44,608 nt of DNA from Verrucomicrobiota bacterium (GTDB lineage: Bacteria; Verrucomicrobiota; Verrucomicrobiia; Opitutales; Opitutaceae): NCBI GenBank assembly GCA_023430565.1, contig JAEZAD010000020.1, forward strand, positions 1-44,608, in the 5' to 3' direction. The position numbers were made by a program, and so were the translations under genes. Below are positions 8,409 to 15,365 of the stretch, in pieces. The notes under the pieces are model-generated. The model had not been told where the DNA came from and ran no database searches. It saw only the letters and a program-made list of their open reading frames with translations. Each line of letters starts with the position of its first letter. The stretch's first letter is position 1.

Positions 8409-10087
8409 TTCGAAGTGACAGTCGTAAACAGAACACTGACCTGAGTTCCGCGATCGGGGGCAGATTCGATGGAAAATGTCCCACCAATCATGTTCGCCCG
8501 ATAGCTCATTAATCGTAACCCTGCGCCGGAGCCTGTTCCCACCCCATCCGTGGCAAACCCCCGGCCATCGTCCTTGATGGTCAGGCGGTGCTCGCGGCCG
8601 CGGGTGGTGAGGACCACGAGAATCTGCCGCGCGCCGCCGTGGCGCGTCGCATTGTGAATCGCTTCCTGCGTGATCCTGTAAAGGTGCATGGCCGCCAGGT
8701 GCTCGCACTGGGGCGGCGCTCCTTCGATCCGGAACCGGCACTCGATCCCGTGCAACAGCTGCGCCTGATACGCCAGGTCCTGCAGCGCCGACACCAGCCC
8801 GTTCTTCTCCAGCTGGACCGGACACAACCCGCGCGCGAGTGCCCGCGTCTGCGACACCGATTCGCTCGCGAGCCGCGCGATCAGATCCGCGTTTTCCACC
8901 TCGCCCGGCGCCAGTTTCTTCAACCGGTCCCTCAATGCCGCCGTCAGGCAGGCCATGCCCGTGAGCTGCTGCCCAAGCCCGTCGTGCAAATCCGCGCCGA
9001 TCCGCTGCTGCTCCGCGTCGCTGATCGTGAGCAACCGCTGCTCCAGCCAGCGCCGCTCCGTCACATCGCGACCGAAGAACGTTGCCCCGGCCTTCCGATC
9101 CGGATCCGCCATCACGACGAATTCGACCTGCCACTCCTGCTGGCCCGACTTTCCAATCAATGTGAAATTGGCCGAACCGCCCCGCAGCGCCTCCGCCACC
9201 GCTGTCGCACTCTGCGGAAACCTCTCCGCGAACGACACCCCGATCATGCTCTCCGCCGCAAAACCGATCCGCGCCAGACCCGCCCCCTGCGCCTCCACCA
9301 CGCTCCCGTCCGCGTCGAGCCGGCCGACGATCGCCGGCAGCGTCTGCATGATGCTCGTGAGCAGCTGCGCCTGCCGGTTGCGCTCCGCCTCCGCTTCGAT
9401 GCGCTCGGTGATGTCGATCGCCGCGAAGCCCTGCAGGCGCGCGCCATGCGTGTTCACCATGCCGAAGGAATTCACGATCCAGTGCCGGCCCTCGCGCGAA
9501 TATGGCCAGGTCTCCACCGCGGACGACGGCCCTTGCGGCGGCTGCAGGTCGTCGTGCTTGAAGCACCGCGCGAACATCTCGTTTTGAAACAACAGCTGCC
9601 CGTCCTGGTCGCGGATGCACACCGCGCACGGCACGCTGCGCATGAACAGCTCCAGCTGTTGCTGGCTCTGCCGCAACGCCGCCGTCATCGCCGCCTGCTG
9701 CATCGCGTAGCGAATCGTTCGCTCGAGCTCCGTGCTGTTCAGCCCGGTCTTGCAAAGATAGTCCGCCGCCCCCGCGTCCGACGCCTCCTGGTCCACTTCC
9801 TGGCTGTCGTGTCCAGTCAGCAGGATGATCGGCATCTCGCAGCGGCACCCCTGTGCCTCGCGCAACAAGTCGATGCCCGTTCCGCCGCCCAGACGATAAT
9901 CGAACAACGCCACGTCGTAGTTGCAGTCGCGAATCGCCTTCTGCCCCGCGGCGAAACTCGACGCCCAATGCACGTTGTAAGTGCTCGATCCGCTCCGCCC
10001 GAGGAGAAACGACAGATAGCGGAAATCGTCCTCGTGGTCTTCCACCACCAGCACATTGATCGGTTTTACGGGAGCCGTGGTCGGCAT
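8405..10087 (-). CDS. hybrid sensor kinase: receiver-PAS-PAS-HisKA_3
   Basis: This is a 560-residue protein with no membrane segment. An N-terminal receiver (about 10-130) has Asp17, phospho-acceptor Asp63 in DVALFDYRLGGGTG and Lys113. Two PAS domains follow (about 140-245, ending DITERIEAEAER, and 250-355, ending DVTERRWLEQ). The HisKA_3 dimerisation domain has His368 in GADLHDGLGQQL, and the ATPase domain has ITQEAIHNATRHG, DDGRGF and GAGLRLMSYR. This is the NarX/DesK-type kinase core. The N-terminal receiver suggests it is itself controlled by another kinase. The start at ATG 10087 places the receiver right at the N-terminus. It overlaps the NarL-type regulator by 4 bases. Confidence 0.92.
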   Translation of the reverse strand: MPTTAPVKPINVLVVEDHEDDFRYLSFLLGRSGSSTYNVHWASSFAAGQKAIRDCNYDVALFDYRLGGGTGIDLLREAQGCRCEMPIILLTGHDSQEVDQEASDAGAADYLCKTGLNSTELERTIRYAMQQAAMTAALRQSQQQLELFMRSVPCAVCIRDQDGQLLFQNEMFARCFKHDDLQPPQGPSSAVETWPYSREGRHWIVNSFGMVNTHGARLQGFAAIDITERIEAEAERNRQAQLLTSIMQTLPAIVGRLDADGSVVEAQGAGLARIGFAAESMIGVSFAERFPQSATAVAEALRGGSANFTLIGKSGQQEWQVEFVVMADPDRKAGATFFGRDVTERRWLEQRLLTISDAEQQRIGADLHDGLGQQLTGMACLTAALRDRLKKLAPGEVENADLIARLASESVSQTRALARGLCPVQLEKNGLVSALQDLAYQAQLLHGIECRFRIEGAPPQCEHLAAMHLYRITQEAIHNATRHGGARQILVVLTTRGREHRLTIKDDGRGFATDGVGTGSGAGLRLMSYRANMIGGTFSIESAPDRGTQVSVLFTTVTSK

Positions 10088-10337
10088 GCTTTTGGGGGAC
10101 AGACGTGTATGGATTTTTCCCTTACGCACGCCGGGCGCGTCGCACGGAAGTAATCCGCCGGACCCGCCCGTCGTCACAAAACCCGATGCGCTCTTTTCCG
10201 CGTGTGGCAACAGTTTCGAGGTAAGATAAGGAAATCCCCGATCACCCGGTCGGTGAATTCGGAATGGGCGACCACAGACCGCGTCCAAGTCCGAAAGTTC
10301 GCCGCATCCGGGCCAATCAGCCCTGCCCATCTCCAGG

Positions 10338-11186
10338 TCAGGCTGCCTTCTTGGCCTTCTTTTTCGCCGCACCCTTCGGTTTCGCAGCGCTTTTCTTCCG
10401 CACCGCACCGCCGCCCGCCTCGTTCAGGCTCTGCTGCAACACGGCTGCGAGATCGATCACGTTCGTCTGCTTCCGCGCCTTCGGGGCCGCGAGCTTCGCT
10501 TTGTCGCCGTGCGCGATCTTCTGTTTGATCATCTCCATTAGCGCCGACGAGTAATCGTCCGTGTAACGCGCCGCATCCCACTTCTCCGTCATCTGCTCGA
10601 CCAGCGCCTTGGCCATCTCCACCTCGCGTTTCCGCGGAGCGGCTTTCGTCGCCGGGATATTCAACTCGTCCACGTCCACCAATTCGTCCGCGAAGTGCAT
10701 GATCTCCAGAATCAACACCTCATCCTGCGCCTTCACCGCCGCAAGATGTTGCCGCGTCCGGATCACCACCTTCGCAATCCCCGCCTTCCGCGTGTCCTTC
10801 AACACTTCGTGCAACAGTGCATACGCCGGCGCCCCGCCCTTGTCCGGCACGAGATAGTAGGGCTTTTGGAAATACATCGGGTTCACTTCCGACAACTGCA
10901 CGAAATCGAGAATGTCCACTGTTTGCGTCGCCTCGATGTCGACACGTTTGAAATCCTCGTCCTTCAACACGACGAACTTTCCCTTCTCGTATTCGTAGCC
11001 TTTCACGATCTGGTCCCACGGCACCTCGCGACCGTCCGTCTGTGCCACCCGCTTGTAATTCACCGGGCTCAGGTCGCTCGAGCGCAGCAACCGGAAGCTC
11101 AACTCCTCACGCCGCGTCGCCGGATAAAGCGACACCGGAATGTTCACCAAGCCGAAGCTGATCGAGCCTTTCCAGAGCGAACGCAT
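10338..11186 (-). CDS. ku: Ku protein, DNA-end binding (NHEJ)
   Basis: This is a 282-residue homodimeric ring protein that binds double-strand DNA ends. The N-terminus MRSLWKGSISFGLVNIPVSL is diagnostic of bacterial Ku, followed by the beta-barrel core (VNYKRVAQTDGREVPWDQIV; DFVQLSEVNPMYFQKPYYL, then VPDKGG) and the helical arm (HFADELVDVDEL). The C-terminal end is a basic Lys/Ala-rich tail (KKSAAKPKGAAKKKAKKAA), as seen in Ku proteins with extended DNA-binding tails. Ku normally works with LigD; no ligase D is in this window, so the partner must be elsewhere. The gene lies upstream of the sensor kinase on the same strand, 250 bases away. Confidence 0.96.
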   Translation of the reverse strand: MRSLWKGSISFGLVNIPVSLYPATRREELSFRLLRSSDLSPVNYKRVAQTDGREVPWDQIVKGYEYEKGKFVVLKDEDFKRVDIEATQTVDILDFVQLSEVNPMYFQKPYYLVPDKGGAPAYALLHEVLKDTRKAGIAKVVIRTRQHLAAVKAQDEVLILEIMHFADELVDVDELNIPATKAAPRKREVEMAKALVEQMTEKWDAARYTDDYSSALMEMIKQKIAHGDKAKLAAPKARKQTNVIDLAAVLQQSLNEAGGGAVRKKSAAKPKGAAKKKAKKAA

Positions 11187-11330
11187 GCCGCAGGTTAGCC
11201 GCGTTCGCGCCCGGCGCTACCTCCCGCCGCCCTGACCGCCTCATGGTGCGTTTCCCCGCAGGATTTTCTTCGGTAAGCCGCGAGGCCACCCGCAGGATGG
11301 TGCGCATCGCTTCCCTGAATACATTGCCGG

Positions 11331-11735
11331 ATGAACATCAACGACCCCACCAGCGGACGCCTCTTCGTGCACGGCCAGGGCTCCGGCAGCGTCGGCCAGG
11401 CCGATATCGAACGCCGCGCCCGCGAACTCGCCACCATCGACGGCCGCTCCGGCGCCGAGATCACCGCAGACGACCTCGCCCGCGCCCGCGCCGAACTCTT
11501 CGGTCTCAACCTGCCCGACACGCTCGTCGAGGACGAACCCGTCGCACCAGGCATCTCGCGCGATCCCAGCGAACCGCCCAGCGTCGCCGGCCACGAGCTC
11601 CCGTTGCGCGAAGGCCACGACGAGGAAAAGGCCGTCGAACGCCTCGCGCTCGAAGGCGTCGAGGAAGCCCAACACGAACAAATGCTCGCCGCCCGTCGCC
11701 GCGAACGTCGCCTCGATGAAGAGTCCGGCGCATAA
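11331..11735 (+). CDS. acidic hypothetical protein with a DUF2934-like helix
   Basis: This is a 134-residue soluble protein with no signal peptide or membrane segment. Residues 21-57 (SVGQADIERRARELATIDGR and on to LARARAELFG) recall the DUF2934 pattern of the protein at 1751: Q-x-[DE]-I-x-R-[KR]-A-[KR]-E-L, a Gly-Arg turn, then A-x-A-x-L. The remainder is rich in Glu and charged (DEEKAVERLALEGVEEAQHE and an Arg-rich end). I do not recognise the family with confidence. It is divergent from ku across 144 bases, so the two may share a control region. Confidence 0.62.
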   Translation: MNINDPTSGRLFVHGQGSGSVGQADIERRARELATIDGRSGAEITADDLARARAELFGLNLPDTLVEDEPVAPGISRDPSEPPSVAGHELPLREGHDEEKAVERLALEGVEEAQHEQMLAARRRERRLDEESGA

Positions 11736-12014
11736 CTTCCTCTCCTTCCGTCACCGGCGCGCCGCCCGCCCCCACGTGTCATAATCCTGTAAACGAAAAA
11801 CTCTTTTTTGAACGTTCCGCCACCTCCCGCGTCTTTCTCCACGTGTGTTAGGTGTTATGTTCTTTTTAGTGTAGTTCATAGTTTGTAGTTCAAGTCGGCA
11901 AGGGCGCTGGTCGCGAAACCAGCGCCCTTACTGTTTTTGGCGCCCTTCCCACGATGACGCACCCCTGGCGCGCCAACCTTGTCTCGCCCACCCCGGTCCT
12001 CTTTCCTCCCGCGC
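11736..12014. other. 279-base spacer with AT-rich stretch, possible small RNA
   Basis: The stretch 11840-11893 is far richer in A and T than its surroundings and is followed at once by a textbook terminator. It contains GTAGTTCA twice, at 11871-11878 and 11885-11892 (14-base step). No open frame of note is present. A CATAAT hexamer at 11780-11785 could be a -10 element but has no good -35. The stretch could be a small RNA gene or a long 3' UTR of the gene ending at 11735. Confidence 0.35.
11900..11936 (+). terminator. strong Rho-independent terminator
   Basis: AAGGGCGCTGGT (11900-11911) and ACCAGCGCCCTT (11918-11929) form a perfect 12-bp stem with a 6-nt loop, followed by ACTGTTTTT. The T-run is on the plus strand, so it ends a plus-strand transcript: either the gene ending at 11735 or a small RNA starting in the AT-rich stretch before it. 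Confidence 0.9.
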
Positions 12015-12770
12015 ATGCCCGACTTCCGCGCCTTCTGCGCCCCCGCCACCGCCGAGCCCGCCGAGATCACCCTCTCGCCTGACGAGTCCCACCATCTCGT
12101 CGCCGTCAACCGCGCCCGCGCCGGCGATACGGTCGTGGCCTTCGACGGTCGCGGCACCGAGTGGATTTGCGAACTCACCGCCGATCGCAAAAACGCCGCC
12201 GTCCTCAAAGTCCGCTTTCAGCAAAAAGCCCGTCCACTCGCCTACGAAATCACCCTCGGCCAGGCCCTGCCCAAAGGCCCTTCGATGGACGCCATCGTGC
12301 GCAAAGCCACCGAGATCGGCGCCACACGCATCGTCCCGCTCGAAAGTGAACGCACCCAGGTGCACCTCGACGCCGATCGCACCGACCGAAAAATCGACAA
12401 ATGGCAGACCGCCGCCCTCGAAGCCGCCAAGCAATGCGGTAACCCCTACCTTCCCGAAATCACGCCCGTCCAGAAAGCCGCGGCCTTCATGGAGTCCGCT
12501 TGCGGATACGATCTGAAGCTGATCGCCAGCCTCCAGCCGGGCGCAAAATCTCTGAAACACGTTCTCGCCGCCTTCCAAGCCGCCCAAAACCGCCCGCCGC
12601 GTCGCGTCCTCTGGCTCGTCGGCCCCGAAGGCGATTTCACCCCCGCCGAAATGAGCCTGTCCCGCAGCACCGGCTTCGAACCGATCACCCTCGGCCCGCT
12701 CGTGCTCCGCTGCGAAACCGCCGCCACCTACGCCTTGAGTGTCCTCAGCTACGAACTGCAGAACGGCTGA
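12015..12770 (+). CDS. rsmE: 16S rRNA m3U1498 methyltransferase RsmE
   Basis: This is a 251-residue SPOUT-class methyltransferase that N3-methylates U1498 of 16S rRNA using S-adenosylmethionine. It has an N-terminal PUA-like domain (PDFRAFCAPAT to about residue 75) and then the trefoil-knot domain with LGQALPKGPSMDAIVRKATE, IGATRIVPLESERTQ, AAKQCGNPYLPEI, the cofactor-loop motif LVGPEGDFTPAE and the end TLGPLVLRCETAATYALSVL. The ATG at 12015 gives the usual start; an in-frame start at 11979 would add a Pro/Arg stretch. It is convergent with the fabH-type gene across a hairpin-forming repeat. Confidence 0.96.
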   Translation: MPDFRAFCAPATAEPAEITLSPDESHHLVAVNRARAGDTVVAFDGRGTEWICELTADRKNAAVLKVRFQQKARPLAYEITLGQALPKGPSMDAIVRKATEIGATRIVPLESERTQVHLDADRTDRKIDKWQTAALEAAKQCGNPYLPEITPVQKAAAFMESACGYDLKLIASLQPGAKSLKHVLAAFQAAQNRPPRRVLWLVGPEGDFTPAEMSLSRSTGFEPITLGPLVLRCETAATYALSVLSYELQNG

Positions 12771-12788
12771 CGCCGGCGTGCAATTTCG

Positions 12789-12863
12789 GGTTCAGAGTTC
12801 CGGATTCCGGGTCGGAAGCCACACCGACACTCACTCGGAACCCGGAACTCCGAACTCGGAACC
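12789..12863. repeat. 24-base imperfect inverted repeat between convergent genes
   Basis: The arm 12789-12812 and the reverse complement of 12840-12863 agree at all but about four of 24 positions. Each arm is itself built from repeated GAGTTC/GGAACTC-like words. The structure sits between the 3' ends of rsmE and the ketosynthase gene and could act as a two-way terminator or be a dispersed repeat element. No T-run follows on either side. Confidence 0.55.
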
Positions 12864-12885
12864 AGTGCCGCGCGCAACGCCGCGC

Positions 12886-13881
12886 TCACCAGACGAGCAA
12901 TCCCCCCGCAAACGTCAGGCCCGCGCCGACGCTGCAGAAAATGATGCGATCGCCGTCCACGAAAATGCCTTCCTCCGCCGCCCAACCGAGCGCCATCGAG
13001 ACACTCGCCGCGCTCGTGTTGCCGTATTTTCCGATCGTAACGACGAACTTGTCGTAGGGGATTCCCACGCGCCGGCTCACCGCCTTCAGGATCCGCTCGT
13101 TCGCCTGGTGCGGCACCACCCACGCGATCTCGTCCGCCTTCAACTGTTCGCGCGCCAGCGTCTGCTCGATCTGCTCCGCAAAGCCCACCACGGCGTGCTT
13201 GAACACCGCCGCCCCATCCATCTGCAGATAGAAATGCTTTAGATCCTCCGCCTGCGGCCACGGCATCCGCGCCCCGCCGCCGGTCCGCTGGATCGCTTCG
13301 AATTGCTCCGCGTCGCCCGACAGCCCGAGCCGGTGCAACCGATGACCGTTCGTGCCCGCCGTCAGGATCGCCGCGCCCGCTCCATCGCCGAACAGAAACG
13401 CCGTGTGGTGATCGTTCGGGTTCGTGATCCGCGACAACAGCTCCGCCGTCACCACGATCAGATTCTTCGCCGTCCCCGAAAGGATGAACGACCGCCCCAC
13501 CTCCAGCGCATACAGCCAGCCCGAACACGCCGCGTTCAAATCGAACGCCAGCGCCCGCGGAATCCCCAGCCGCCGCGCCAGCGCACTCGCCATCGCCGGC
13601 ACCGGCTGGTCCGGAATCAAGGTCGCCATGATCACCCCGTCGATCTGGCTCGCGCTCATCCCCGCCTGCTCGAGCGCATGACCGACCGCGATCGCGGCCA
13701 GATCCGTCGCACTCTCGTCTTCCGCGGCAAACCGCCGCTCCTTGATCCCCGTCAACCGCACCATCTCGTCCTCCGTGCGATTCGGAAACGCTTTCAAAAT
13801 CTCGCTTGTTGCGCGAATCCCCGCGGGCACCGCGTATCCAACGCCCGCAATACAGACCGTGTTCGCCGTTCCACTGCTCAT
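12886..13881 (-). CDS. fabH: 3-oxoacyl-ACP synthase III (FabH type)
   Basis: This is a 331-residue thiolase-fold condensing enzyme. The catalytic triad is visible: Cys119 in DLNAACSGWLYALEVG, His258 in WVVPHQANERI and Asn288 in GKYGNTSAASVSMAL. It also has GDGAGAAIL and the C-terminal GAGLTFAGGLLVW typical of FabH. FabH condenses acetyl-CoA or a branched acyl-CoA with malonyl-ACP to start fatty acid synthesis. The ATG at 13881 (MSSGTANTVCIAGVGYAVP) is chosen because the upstream extension is shadow-like. The next gene upstream encodes a lipoyl-domain protein, and a perfect palindrome lies between the two. A secondary-metabolite KAS III is an alternative to housekeeping FabH. Confidence 0.9.
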   Translation of the reverse strand: MSSGTANTVCIAGVGYAVPAGIRATSEILKAFPNRTEDEMVRLTGIKERRFAAEDESATDLAAIAVGHALEQAGMSASQIDGVIMATLIPDQPVPAMASALARRLGIPRALAFDLNAACSGWLYALEVGRSFILSGTAKNLIVVTAELLSRITNPNDHHTAFLFGDGAGAAILTAGTNGHRLHRLGLSGDAEQFEAIQRTGGGARMPWPQAEDLKHFYLQMDGAAVFKHAVVGFAEQIEQTLAREQLKADEIAWVVPHQANERILKAVSRRVGIPYDKFVVTIGKYGNTSAASVSMALGWAAEEGIFVDGDRIIFCSVGAGLTFAGGLLVW

Positions 13882-13891
13882 GAGTATAAAT

Positions 13892-13903
13892 AGGTGGCCA
13901 CCT
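13892..13903. promoter_or_regulatory. 12-base perfect palindrome upstream of fabH
   Basis: AGGTGGCCACCT is its own reverse complement and begins 11 bases upstream of the fabH start codon, within the 56-base gap to the lipoyl-protein gene. It could be an operator or an RNA hairpin near the ribosome site (its AGGTGG half resembles a Shine-Dalgarno sequence on the minus strand). Confidence 0.4.
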
Positions 13904-13937
13904 GCTCGACCGTTGTTCGGCCCGGCACCGCGCCGGC

Positions 13938-14408
13938 TCAACCTTTTCGTTTCGCGAGATATTTCACCACGTCGTCGCCCGAGACCCGGTTGCCCGGCCC
14001 GGTCGCTTCGATGTCCGTGAGCGTGACCGGATCAAGCCCCGCCTCCTGCGCCAGCTTCGTCGCCCGCGGCGTCCACACCAGCGCCGCCGCCGGCTTCGCC
14101 GCCGCCGGCGCAATCGCCGCCGGCGCGTCACCCTTGGCCGCGAGATGCCGCTGACTCTCGTCCGACGTCTCCATCCGGCAAAACACCTGCCCGGTCTGCA
14201 ACGTCTGGCCCGCCGCCGCGTAAACCGCTTTCACCACCCCTTCGCAGGGACTCTCGAATTCGAACGTCGATTTGTCGCTCTCCAGATCGCCGAGCCGCTG
14301 GCCTTTGGTCACGCGATCGCCCGCCTGCACTTTCACGACGATGACGTTGAGTTCGTAGACGGTCGCGCCCATCGAGGGCACCGGGACGTCGATAAGAAAA
14401 GATTCCAT
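13938..14408 (-). CDS. free-standing lipoyl and E3-binding domain protein
   Basis: This is a 156-residue protein. Residues 1-80 form a lipoyl/biotinyl domain with the modified lysine Lys46 in LGDLESDKSTFEFESPCEG. A flexible Ala/Pro linker follows (about 90-110). Residues 110-152 (WTPRATKLAQEAGLDPVTLT and on to GNRVSGDDVVKYL) match the peripheral subunit-binding domain of 2-oxoacid dehydrogenase E2 chains. The catalytic acyltransferase domain of E2 is absent and the frame ends cleanly with GG-rich basic residues, so this is not a cut E2 in the obvious sense. It sits between kdsA and fabH. It may be a swinging-arm carrier or scaffold; partners are not in the window. Confidence 0.85.
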   Translation of the reverse strand: MESFLIDVPVPSMGATVYELNVIVVKVQAGDRVTKGQRLGDLESDKSTFEFESPCEGVVKAVYAAAGQTLQTGQVFCRMETSDESQRHLAAKGDAPAAIAPAAAKPAAALVWTPRATKLAQEAGLDPVTLTDIEATGPGNRVSGDDVVKYLAKRKG

Positions 14409-14486
14409 GAGGCAGATGACTGCCGCGGAGTTTGCTGCCGACCCGCCGGCGGTCAAGGGAGCGGATCGGCCGAATCCGCACACGAC

Positions 14487-15284
14487 TTACACCGATCGCA
14501 CAGCCTTCCACACCCTCAGGCAGTCCGCGATCAAACGCGGCAGCTCGCCCAGCGGAATCATGTTCGGCCCGTCGCTGATCGCGTTCGCCGGGTCCGGATG
14601 CGTCTCGATGAACAACCCGTCCGCGCCCGCCGCCAGCGCCGCCTTCGCGAGCGGCGGCACGAATTCCCGCTGCCCGCCGCTTTTTCCTCCGCCCGCCCCC
14701 GGCAGCTGCACGCTGTGCGTCGCATCGAACACCGTCGGAAATCCATTCCGCTGCATGATCGCAAACGACCGCATGTCCACGACGAGATTCTGATAACCAA
14801 ACGTCGTCCCCCGCTCCGTCTGCCAGATTTCCTTCGCCCCGCCCTCGCGCAGCTTGCCGGTCACGAACTGCATTTCCTGCGGCGACAGAAACTGCCCTTT
14901 CTTCACATTCACCGTCCGCCCGCTCTCCGCCGCGGCGAGCAACAGGTCCGTCTGTCGGCACAAAAACGCCGGGATCTGCAACACGTCGCACACCTTCGCG
15001 ACCTCCGGCACCTGCAGCCGCTCGTGAATATCCGTCAACACGCGAAACCCAAACTCGCGCTTCACCTGCGCCAGCAGCGCCAGCCCTTCCTCGAGCCCCG
15101 TCCCCCGATCGCCCGCGAGCGACGTGCGGTTCGCTTTGTCGAACGAACCTTTGAAAATCACGTTCAACTCCGGGTGCGCCCGCTGCAGCTCCGTCAACGT
15201 CGTCGCGACCGCGCGACACACATCCTCGTTTTCCAGCGAGCAAGGCCCCGCGATCAGCAGGAGTTTCTTAGAGTCGAAGATCAT
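14487..15284 (-). CDS. kdsA: 3-deoxy-8-phosphooctulonate synthase KdsA
   Basis: This is a 265-residue enzyme that condenses phosphoenolpyruvate with arabinose 5-phosphate to KDO 8-phosphate, the first committed step to the KDO of lipopolysaccharide. The family motifs are intact: LLIAGPCSLEN, VIFKGSFDKANRTS, VLTDIHE, DVLQIPAFLCRQTDLL, VNVKKGQFLSP, TERGTTFGYQNLVVDMR, VFDATHSVQLPG and FIETHPDP. The ATG at 15284 (MIFDSKKLLLIAGPC) is preferred over an upstream ATG seven codons away. It lies 81 bases downstream of pyrG on the same strand, and a dispersed repeat occupies that gap. Confidence 0.96.
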   Translation of the reverse strand: MIFDSKKLLLIAGPCSLENEDVCRAVATTLTELQRAHPELNVIFKGSFDKANRTSLAGDRGTGLEEGLALLAQVKREFGFRVLTDIHERLQVPEVAKVCDVLQIPAFLCRQTDLLLAAAESGRTVNVKKGQFLSPQEMQFVTGKLREGGAKEIWQTERGTTFGYQNLVVDMRSFAIMQRNGFPTVFDATHSVQLPGAGGGKSGGQREFVPPLAKAALAAGADGLFIETHPDPANAISDGPNMIPLGELPRLIADCLRVWKAVRSV

Positions 15285-15314
15285 CGAGAAAATAACACCG
15301 GCCAACTCTTCCTG

Positions 15315-15341
15315 TCATTCTGAGCGAAGCGAAGAATCCAC
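15315..15341 (+). repeat. dispersed element TCATTCTGAGCGAAGC..., copy 1
   Basis: This 27-base sequence, beginning TCATTCTGAGCGAAGC and ending GAAGAATCCAC, is repeated without change at 31352-31378. Diverged copies occur at 19134-19158, inverted at 19201-19224, and at 35770-35796. Here it lies between pyrG and kdsA. It contains internally paired GCGAAGC-like words but no clear transposon features. Confidence 0.8.
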
Positions 15342-15365
15342 TTGGATCTCCGTCGGCGGCGAACC

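Noticed and set aside
8409..9968. Upstream extension of the NarL-type regulator frame through the kinase gene
   Set aside because: It is out of frame with recognisable kinase domains and rich in Gly/Arg; the regulator starts at the ATGA overlap.
11810..11817. GAACGTTC as a LexA-type SOS box near ku
   Set aside because: The known GAAC-type SOS boxes have a 4-base spacer between half-sites; this 8-base palindrome has none and is not near the ku promoter.
11881..11930. Possible tRNA gene, from GTTCAAGTC-like bases near 11888
   Set aside because: No acceptor stem or anticodon arm can be drawn; the pairing bases belong to the terminator.
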